Below are positions 1-8,650 of a stretch of 64,000 nt of DNA, in pieces. Position 1 is the stretch's first letter; each line of letters starts with the position of its first letter. The notes under the pieces were generated by a model that saw only the letters and a list, made by a program, of their open reading frames with translations, was not told where the DNA came from and made no database searches. Origin of the DNA: Diogma glabrata (Eukaryota; Arthropoda; Insecta; Diptera; Cylindrotomidae); contig OY856188.1 of NCBI GenBank assembly GCA_963693315.1, forward strand, positions 271,803,114 through 271,867,113, read 5' to 3'. The position numbers and the translations under genes were made by a program.

Positions 1-544
1 ATTTATTCAATTATATTAGTTGGAATAATACAAGTTCATTGTGTTATAAAAGTGCATTTTATCCAAGTGTATTTGCCGCTGTAAAATGTCGGGTTTGAAA
101 TAAACTGATTCAAATCGTGATTCCTTTTTTTTAAGATTGAAAGTTAATTATAAAAAAAATATTATTAATAAAACAAAAAAAGAAAATATATATGTGAAAA
201 AATGAAAATATTAGATTAATAACAAAATTATAATTGAAAAACCGAAAGACCTTCAAAATACTCATAATTATAAATTTTAAATTTTCTTCAGAGAAGAAAA
301 TTTCTTCTTGTTTTTGATCTTGAAAATAATAATATAAAATATAAGTTTGTTATCTACTTCTGTTATTACCAACTTTTTGTAATAAAACGAAAGTAACTTT
401 TATTTCGTTTGCAATGGTGTTAAGTGTAGAAAATATTTGAATAATGAATACAACAACCTTGGCTGTATTTTTTTTTCTTGAAATTAGTGTTGCAATTGGG
501 GATGATATACTATTTAGTCCAATAGAAAAACAATGACACAAAGA
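1..544. other. AT-rich stretch without a recognisable gene
   Basis: Low-complexity A/T-rich DNA with short poly-A and poly-T runs. I see no domain, tRNA-like fold or long repeat here. It could be intron or intergenic sequence next to the candidate exon that follows. Confidence 0.5.
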
Positions 545-756
545 TTTTCGCTAATAATTTGCCAATTGCATCAGTGATTGGCGTGCTGTTGAATCTGAGA
601 TTGTTACAGCCCCGGATACCTAAGACTTTGGTTACGTTAGGCATTTACATTTGGATATTATTTGGATACCTTTTGGGTACATTTTTCTTGTGTCATACAC
701 GGACGAAAAAGGCTGTCAACATTGAAGATCAACAATCCACAACTGCAATAAGTTAA
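545..756 (+). CDS. candidate terminal exon of a membrane protein (unrecognised)
   Basis: This open stretch ends in TAA at 754-756 and is visibly richer in G+C than the AT-rich DNA on both sides. Conceptually it encodes a hydrophobic membrane-type segment (around LGIYIWILFGYLLGTFFL) followed by a basic then polar tail ending in TTAIS. That pattern fits a last transmembrane helix plus a short tail. An AG that could serve as a splice acceptor (gcatcag) lies at about 572-574, so the in-frame ATG may not be a true start. I do not recognise the family. It could also be the end of a transporter, a chemosensory receptor or an envelope-like protein, or a chance ORF. No conserved motif supports function, and no upstream exon is visible in the window. 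Confidence 0.22.
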
Positions 757-933
757 GATTCTTTTTATTGTTACATATTATTATTAAATTCTTTGAATTT
801 TTTATGCATTATATTATGACGAACATGGTCTTGTAGGTAATACTTTTCTTTAGAGATTTTTTGGGGTAGGGGCCGCATTAGTATTTTAAAATACTGTATA
901 TCTTGGCATAACGGTATCCTAGATATCGTTATA

Positions 934-975
934 ATAACAATTGGTGAAACCATTGGTGAAACCATTGGTGAAACC
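934..975. repeat. three-copy 12-bp direct repeat
   Basis: The unit attggtgaaacc occurs three times head to tail. It is a very short tandem repeat with no sign of function. Confidence 0.8.
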
Positions 976-1340
976 AAGCATAAGAGTGTTGGCGTAAGTC
1001 CACGAACATCCGTTAAGCGTTGTCAAGAACCGGCAAGCGTCAAAAAGCACTCTACAGTGACAAAGTTTAATAGACAGAAGAGCCTTAAGACTATACGCAG
1101 CGAAGAAAGATCAAGAATGAATTATTAAATATCATCAAGTGGATTCTGATTTTTCCACCAAAATCACGCTAAGCGATGAGACTTATTTTCACTTTAATAA
1201 CATGACCTCTTTTATCGATAAAATTGAAAGATTTGCGGTTCTGAACACACACATGTAATGCTCGAAAAACAAATGCATCCACAATATGTCATTTCTTATC
1301 AATATTGAAATACTTTCCAAGCTTCCAGAAACAATTAAGG

Positions 1341-1362
1341 TAGAAACACAACACGGACGATA
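1341..1362 (+). repeat. left arm of the outer terminal-inverted-repeat-like pair
   Basis: The sequence TAGAAACACAACACGG is followed by repeated cgataacg motifs up to about 1395. Its reverse complement occurs at 17717-17732. This looks like the end of a DNA element with subterminal repeats, but a target duplication is not clear. Confidence 0.45.
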
Positions 1363-1854
1363 ACGTTAAAACGGACGATAACGATAACGATAAAAGAAAA
1401 CCGTCTACAATTTTGCTGTTGTAACCACAACCAAGGCGTCAGCATGAAAAGCTGTCAAAAATAAAATTGCATAAATTAAAGTACTTTGTTTTTTGTCAAA
1501 ATGAATTTCACAAATTTCAATTTTAAAAATAACTAATTTTTACTAATAAACAATAATAATTTTTCTACTACTAACTAATTTTAAAAATAAAAATATGGAG
1601 GGGCTAAAATCTCACAGCTCTGAGATATCAAGACTTCGGTCTGGGTTAAGGATTTTGATATAGTCTTCGGCAAAAAACTTTTATGAGGACATGGTTTTTA
1701 GTTTTGGGCAGCGATGTACATCAAACATAACTCTTTGTTAAAGTACAAGTATTTTTTATCTCTGTTTAAAAATTTATTACAAAACTACCACGAAACATCA
1801 ATACGTTGCCGGAAAATTATAATCAAAATTCGAAAAATATTGTTAAATTAAATA

Positions 1855-2230
1855 AAATCAAACTTTTTCAAACTCCAAAAATATTCCAAAAATAAGAATA
1901 AAACCAAATATTTAAATTTTTTCTAAATTCCAATAATATTTCAAAAATTCTTAAAATTCAAACTTTTTCCAAAATTCTAAAAATATTGCAAAAATTATTA
2001 CAAAATCAAAAATTGAAACTTTTTTCAAAATTCCAAAAATTATAATAGTATCAAAAATTAAAAATTTTTCAAAATTCTAAAAATATTTCAAAAATTCTTA
2101 CAAAATCAAAAACTAAAACTTTTGCCGAAATTCTAAAAATATTGCAAAAATTATTACAAAATCTAAAATACAAACTTTTTCAAAATTCCAAAAATATTTC
2201 AAAAACTATAACAAATTCAAAAATTTCCAT
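1855..2230. repeat. degenerate ~60-bp tandem repeat
   Basis: About six diverged units built on the theme 'caaactttttcaaaattc' then 'aaaaatatt(t/g)caaaaa(t)t'. It is purely A/T-rich with no coding potential. Confidence 0.65.
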
Positions 2231-2239
2231 GTCCAATTT

Positions 2240-2785
2240 CATTTTAAATTACATTTACGTCATAAACACAGCTACATTTTTTTTCCCAAAAAATTGGCTA
2301 AAAAATTAAATGAAATCATTTTTGACACACTTGACATTATTTTTTGACAAACTTATAATGCCATAATTCTCTTTAATAATAATAAAATATCATGTCATAC
2401 GAACTATTAATTTTATTTTTTTCTAAAAAAATTGGGTAAAAAATAAATAAAAACCTTTCTTTTGACACACTTGACAACATTTTTTGACAAACTTATAATG
2501 CCATAATTCTCAATAATAATAATAAAATTTCATTTCAAACAAACACTTTTATTTTTTTTGCAAAAAAATTAGGTAAAAAACTAAATAAAAATTTTTTGGC
2601 ACACTTGACAACATTTTTTTGACAAACTTATAATATCATAATTCTCAATAATAATAATTAAATTTCATTTCAAACAAACAATTTTATTTTTTCCAAAAAA
2701 TTGGGTAAAAAAATAAATATAAATCTTTCTTTTGACACGCTTGACAACACTTTTTTGACAAACTTATATGCCATAATTCTCTATA
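2240..2785. repeat. tandem array, unit ~135-139 bp, about four copies
   Basis: The phrase ttttgacacacttgacaac recurs at about 2321, 2460, 2595 and 2730, so the spacing is 139, 135 and 135. Each unit also carries a 'gacaaacttataatgccataattctc' block and an 'ataataataaaatttcatttcaaac' block. One more unit of the same repeat lies at 16876-17015, beyond the right end of the 14-kb inverted-repeat-bounded block. Confidence 0.85.
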
Positions 2786-2806
2786 ATGCTGGGGCCACAC
2801 CTGCGT
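2786..2806 (+). repeat. left terminal inverted repeat of the 14-kb block
   Basis: A 21-bp sequence containing GGGGCCACACCTGCGT matches perfectly, as reverse complement, the sequence at 16855-16875. Just inside it are repeated gcgataatt/tagcgcgataat motifs (about 2810-2970), which also occur just inside the right arm. This arrangement is typical of subterminal binding repeats in cut-and-paste elements. Confidence 0.75.
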
Positions 2807-3344
2807 GTTATCGCAATAATTAACGCGATAATTGAAAATAAACGCAAGTGTAGCCACAATTTATCGCATTTATATGTTAGCGCGATAATTTTATGGCCAT
2901 AATTTTAGCGCTATAATTTTATTGTGTTAATTTTAGCGGCATAATTTTAACCCGATAATTTTTTTTTGCTGTCAGATATTTTATTTTTCATTCATACAAA
3001 CTATGGTATTTAAACAGTAGGCTTTGTTTTTACTGTCGGCAATTCTTCTTGTCGTCGATAATTTTGCTTTGTCGTTATGAAAATTCTTTGTTGTCATTTT
3101 TTCTTCTAACAAAATGAAATATAATTTTATCTTAGTAGGCGCATAAATGCTATAAATTTGTAATTTATGTTTGACAAATAAATATAAACAAGCAATCATT
3201 TATGAATGAAAACGGACATTTTTATTATTTGCAATTTTACATAATTTTTTTTAAGCTGAATAATTTGTAGAAAAAACTTTATTTAGAAACTAATAATTAT
3301 TATCTTTTAAATAAAATTATAATTTAAAAAAAATTATCTTATTA

Positions 3345-3554
3345 AATACCACTCTTCATTGAAATTTTTGTCTAAAATTTTTCAATTTTACTCATTAAAT
3401 TATTTTTAAGCAACACTGCTCAATCAAACCACTACTTAAACCACTCGTCCTTCGGACTCGTGGTTTATTGTGCGCTTTGATTCGCAGTGTTGCTAAATAA
3501 TTTAATTCGTAAAATCAAAAAATTTTCGAAAAAATTTCAATGACTCGTGGTATT
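3345..3554. mobile_element. palindromic MITE-like foldback element
   Basis: About 210 bp folding on itself from end to end. The termini are aatacc...ggtatt, the arms share agcaacactgc/gcagtgttgct, and a central hairpin at 3438-3466 (aaaccactcgtcc / ggactcgtggttt, loop ttc) has two mismatches. The termini and the centre share the ccac(g/t) and actcgtgg motifs. It is non-coding. Confidence 0.75.
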
Positions 3555-4089
3555 ACAACCGATAATTTTAGCGTAATAAGTGATTAACGCGCTAATTTAG
3601 ACGATAGCTCGAATGCCGATAAAAAAAGTTAGCGTGATAATTATGGAGGATGTTTTTAAAGAAAATAGTTTATGTATTTTGTTTATAATTTTGAGTTTAT
3701 TAAATAACATTTATTATTAAATAGTATTTAGTATTAAATAACATTTATGTAATGAAAATTATAAGAATAGGAAAAACAATAATAAACAAAACTAAAATTT
3801 TTTGCTTTTAACAGTATTTTGCATTTTGTTCACCCGTCGAGTTAACCTTATTCCAAATTTGGTGCATGTTATAGATTCGACCACTGACCAGTGATTAGAA
3901 TGTAACAACGCCTTGATTTTAGGTAGATTTCATATAAAAATCTACCTTTTGCAATGTGCGTCATCTTGGAATTTCTGAAAAATTTTGGTGTCAAACGACT
4001 ATATATGCTAAGCGGAGACGGGAAAACAAAATAAAAAACGATTTAATATCGTTTAGTTTCTAGCGGTCGTATGCTTTCTCATATGTCTG

Positions 4090-4290
4090 GACATATGGCA
4101 CTCTCTATGTGGAATCCAGAAGGTTAAAGAAAAGTTGGATGACCGCCAATGACGTGGAATAAAACTCTACTAGCTGAAGCGAAATATAATGGCAATACAT
4201 CGGGATAGCTAAATTCGTTTGTTCCCAACAGAGTAAGGAGGTCCAGTCTAGTAGACGCCCAATGCTCCTAAATTGAAGATAGTGCAAAAA
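4090..4290 (+). pseudogene. 5'-truncated relic of the same non-LTR retrotransposon family
   Basis: Read on the + strand this matches the last ~60 codons of the intact element at 8651-11650: the WNP(E/Q)G, (K/R)VG-PPMTW and VR-SSLVDA blocks are all present in order, with in-frame stops. After the stop, the short sequence atgctcctaaat and the A-rich start of the tail also correspond. It is a dead copy that kept only the 3' end, as expected from incomplete target-primed reverse transcription. Confidence 0.85.
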
Positions 4291-7200
4291 AGGTAGGCAT
4301 TGTAATTTTTCAATTCAAAGGTACGGTTGGAAGTTTCTCAGATAAAAACTCAACTTCTTATTTTACGTGTTTTGGATGAATTCGAAACTTTCTTTTCAGT
4401 GCCTTGTTCGAATCGTTTTAAATTTTTCAAAGCTTAACTGAAAGGTATTGCTAAGCATCATAAAAATATTTTAGAAGATTTCTCCGAAAAATGCAACGCT
4501 TTCCATTTTTTAACGTTGAATACTTCGAACAAAGTTATTAAAAAATATAATTTTCTTCAATGAGCTATAACTGGCTTCGTTTTGGCCTTACAAAACTCCT
4601 ACAAAACTAATCTCTTTTTCGTTTTAAACTTGATTTTTGTTAATTTCAACTTTTTTGATAGAATGGTTAGTTTTTCAGTTGTGTGAAATAGCTCGAATAA
4701 CTCGAAAAATATCGATCTATAAAAAAATTGTTTTAGAATATTTTCACTTAAAATATGTCTCTTTATCTATTTTCGGGGTTATTTTGAGTGAAAAAAAATT
4801 CCACCCCTGGGAAGGGGTGGCATTTACCCCCAGGGTAAAAGCGCAAATCATCGCTATGTCACCTTTAGTTTTTGAGTCATCCCTTAATTATTCAGCAAAT
4901 TTCAAGTTCATCGGTTAAGGTTCAAAGAATTCAGAACCAAAAACGTTTAGTTACTAATATGTTTGTAGAACATTTATACAGAAGCGTAGCTAGGGGGGCT
5001 TAAAAACTTAAACAAACCATCACAATGTTTTCAACGATAAATCACTTAGAAACCATTTTTACCAGGTTATCCATATAATTTTAAATTATAAATTGTGATA
5101 CTGATAACTTATAAATGTGTCCTATAAATGTGTTATTGGTTCAAAAAGAATCTATTCTACTTTTTAAAATTTTTAAATTGATTGATTGATTTAAATTGAT
5201 TTAAAAGTTAAGTTGTGCTTAACTTTACTACCTAATATATGTTTTACATTTCAAACAAATTAATTGCAAACACCTAAGGAAACTAATAAACAATCAAATC
5301 ACCGTGTTTGTAAATATGTTATGTCGCCCATACGTGTAATTAAAATTGAATCTCCAAGTAAACTCAACGACAATAAATTTCCCAAAATAACTCATAAATA
5401 CAACGAAAGGACAATTAAAATAACTTCAACTCTGGTAATTCTTCTTTTTACATTTTTTTCATGATGATGGTTGTCAAAAGATTATGTTTAGTCTTTGAAA
5501 AACTAAAAACTCAAAAATTTGTGTAAATGTTAGGTTAGGTTTATAGAACATATAAGAGATTTCCAAACGCAAGGTCTTCGTGGAGATGAATTCTGTTTAG
5601 CTATAGTTTTTGTGAAAAAAAAGTCCAAGATTAACAAATGATCTCAAAAAAATTTTTTTTCCTTTATCTTGAAACTCAAGGAATAAATTGGAATAGATCG
5701 TTTTTCAATAGACACAAAAATAATTACTGTGAAATAAAATGGCAGTTATGCAAATTTTTATAGGTAGATATATACTCATACTGTTTGTTTTCAGTTTTAT
5801 ATATTTACATATTGAAATTGAATGAAAGCTTAGTATTTAAAATTATATTTTGTAGGTTTTAAGTCCCTTGTGAATTTCAAATTCATGAAGTGATTCGATT
5901 AGAGATCCTTGGCTACATTAATGTAAAGCCTTCAAATTTTGTTTAAAAGTGGTGTAGTTATGATTGTTATTAACTAAATGGCCACCAATGCTAGCAACGC
6001 CACTACATTTATATTAAAATTATGTGCTATAATGATCAACTTTACCTCGGTAAACGTAAATTAAATTGTTTGTTTACAATTTTTATGTCAAATTTTAATT
6101 ACTGTAAATTGTTTAATTAAACATTTTGATTTATGGAAGAAAGTAAGTAAAATTAAATTTACAAGTCAATTAATTAAATAATTTTTAATCTAAAACGCTA
6201 ACAAATTCCAGAAAGCGAAACTTATCAAGTTAAAACCTTTTTATAAATACATAAAATCCTTTAAAAAGTAAGAAGAACTTTCTGTATTCCGTAATCAAGA
6301 GACGCGGTAGTGTCTCGCGCGCCATGTTTTGAAAGACACTACTAGTATATATACTGTGCACCGGATAGGTTTTAAAGGTTAAAATTTTCATTTCGAATAA
6401 TTTGCATTTTTTCTACAACTGCATTCAAAGTTATCAATAAAAGTATATATTATTTAACTATATGTTTCTCATTAGTAAAAAGAAAGTCAGCATTCATGCT
6501 TTTTTATGAAAGTTTATAAAATCAAAATTTTGCTTTCCCAAACTTTTAGTAAAATTAAAACATTTTTACAAATTTTTATACCACGTTGGTAACATTGGAA
6601 TATGTAGTAATTTAGTATCATTTTGGCGAATTTTCAAAAGCAAACCAAATGTACAGAATTGAAAAACACAAAATTATGCGAATTGAAATTTATTATCCCT
6701 CGATATTGGTAATATTTAACAACAGTTAAAAAACTTAAACACGAACCCAGATTAGTTTGCAAACGTGTAGTTGTTTTCGAACAAATATTTTTTATTTGTT
6801 ATGTTTCTGTGGAAACCCAGGAAACCCATCAAATGTTTTATTAATATATTAAATGGAAGTTGGTAATTATAAAGATATTAGAAAAATGAATATATGTATT
6901 AAGAATATGCTTTCAGTAAAAGACCTATTATTGATGTGTTAAGAAAACGAAGTTGTGAAAACATGTGTTTGGTTATGTTAATTTGTTATCTGAGAGAACC
7001 CAACAAATGTTATATCGATGATAAATTTTAATTTTTATTTCATTTTATTTTAGAACGTTGGTAGTTATTTTAAAGTGATGATATTAAAAAATAATTTAGT
7101 AGGCTTTAAAATTTTGTGTTTTTATTCTTGGAAATATAAAGAAAAGAATTTGAGAAATTTTTAGTATTATTTTAAGAGTTCCGTACTTTAAAATAATAGA

Positions 7201-7380
7201 ACACTGATAGCACTGATATAATATATATAATAATATGTAGTAAGTATAGTAGTAATTTCGGGGATCTAACAAAAACAAATCAAATGTACATTGAATTAAA
7301 TTTAAAAAACACAAAATTATGAATGAAATTATACATGAGTGTTATACATTTATAACAAACAAAGTACCTATTATATTAAT
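4291..7380. other. AT-rich non-coding DNA, no gene recognised
   Basis: There is no ORF with a recognisable domain. A GC-richer patch at about 4798-4840, with the self-complementary phrase ccacccctgggaaggggtgg, looks like part of an old dispersed repeat. The two blocks near 6650 and 7280 (caaa(c/t)caaatgtacagaatt-like, then aaaacacaaaattatg) are diverged copies of one another. Confidence 0.5.
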
Positions 7381-7384
7381 AATT

Positions 7385-7710
7385 AATTTAAAGCCTATGT
7401 GTAACCCTCGACAGTTATAAAAATAAAAATGTATTTCACCATACCCAGGGGGCCGCCGGGCGCATCGATCTCACGATCTTCAAATTCTTGACCAGTCAAA
7501 TTAACGACCACGCTTATTTGACTTAGAAAAGGAACTTATAATATATAAAGTACAAAATTTTATTCACAAAAACCTAGTGTAACACACGAAAGTTATAAAA
7601 AAATGTCAAATGTTAAATTAATCTTCATTTACAAGAAATTTATGTAATGATCCTTCATATTCTTGACCCGTCGATTTAACAACCATGTTCATTTGCTTCT
7701 ATAAAGTAGC
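7385..7710. repeat. diverged direct duplication (two ~150-bp copies)
   Basis: The copies at about 7395-7530 and 7570-7705 share, in order, 'gtgtaac-c-cga-agttataaaaa', 'tcttgacc-gtc-a-ttaac-acca' and a final 'catttgctt/cttatttgactt' block. They are diverged and non-coding. Confidence 0.55.
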
Positions 7711-8597
7711 AACTAATTAACAATTAATTAACCATTTGTAAATAATGATTGACCATGATATGATATTAATTTAATAACGTCGAAAATTTCTAGTTTTGTC
7801 AGATTTGTGTATGGAAACTTTGCTTCGTTTGTTATTCCTAACGTGTTGTTAAAAAATTATTTTGATTTTATTTGTTTAGATTTTAGGATAAAAAGATAAA
7901 ATACTTTAATAAAAACAAACAAAAGTTTGTGGTTTAAAAATCTTCGACACTTGTTTCGTCAAAAGCCTCCTTTTTACCTGCAGCGCTGCCTTTACATAAG
8001 AAAAAATTGAAAAATTTTAAATATTTTTATAAATAAGTTACACAAATTCATGTGAACGAAGGAAGAACTTTTTTATATATAAGTTACACAATTCATGTGT
8101 ACACCAAAACCACACACACACACCACACATATATTGTTTTCATATACATAATTGCTCATTCATCATATGAAGATGATTATATTCAAATTTTTACAGATTA
8201 TTTCAAATTTCAAATTATATATCTATTTCATTGTATTTGTAAACCACACTCAAAATTTTTATTATATACTCATTTTTATTTAACCTTTTGATTTCGTGAA
8301 TTATAATTCTGTACTCTATATATGACGTTAATAGTTATTTTAGAAGTCATTTAGGCGAATCAAAATATATAATATACAAAAATGTATTTTTAAGAAAAAT
8401 TGGAAGACAACCAACATAACAACCAACCAAAACAAGCAAAATCAGTTGATTTCAGTTTTCAATTTTCGAAAAATTTAAAATTTATTCGGAGATTTATCCG
8501 TATGGTAATTGTTATTGTTTATCTTTGGATTTGGGGTTAAGCATATAGGGCTAATGACAAAATTACAAATCTACAAAGAAAAGTTGGATGGATTCAT
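7711..8597. other. AT-rich non-coding DNA, no gene recognised
   Basis: Contains a short CA-rich microsatellite (about 8108-8130). No protein domain is recognisable in any frame I checked. Confidence 0.5.
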
Positions 8598-8610
8598 ATC
8601 GATGATTTAT
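8598..8610. repeat. target-site duplication, 3' side of the non-LTR element
   Basis: The 13 bases atcgatgatttat are repeated exactly at 11724-11736. They directly adjoin the poly-T (poly-A on the element's strand), which is the expected place for a duplication made by target-primed reverse transcription. Confidence 0.93.
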
Positions 8611-8637
8611 TTTTTTTTTTTTTTTTTTTTTTTTTTT
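8611..8637 (-). other. poly(A) tail of the non-LTR retrotransposon
   Basis: Twenty-seven uninterrupted T on the + strand, i.e. A on the element strand. They sit between the element's 3' end and the target duplication. An unbroken tail suggests a young insertion. Confidence 0.9.
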
Positions 8638-8650
8638 CCTTTATCTCCAT

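Noticed and set aside
3438..3466. Possible hammerhead ribozyme, because of gagtccgaaggac on the minus strand
   Set aside because: The conserved CTGATGA and GAAA core parts are missing; it is just the MITE hairpin.
5528..5543. gttaggttaggttt, resembling the insect telomere repeat TTAGG
   Set aside because: Only about two units; expected by chance in this composition.
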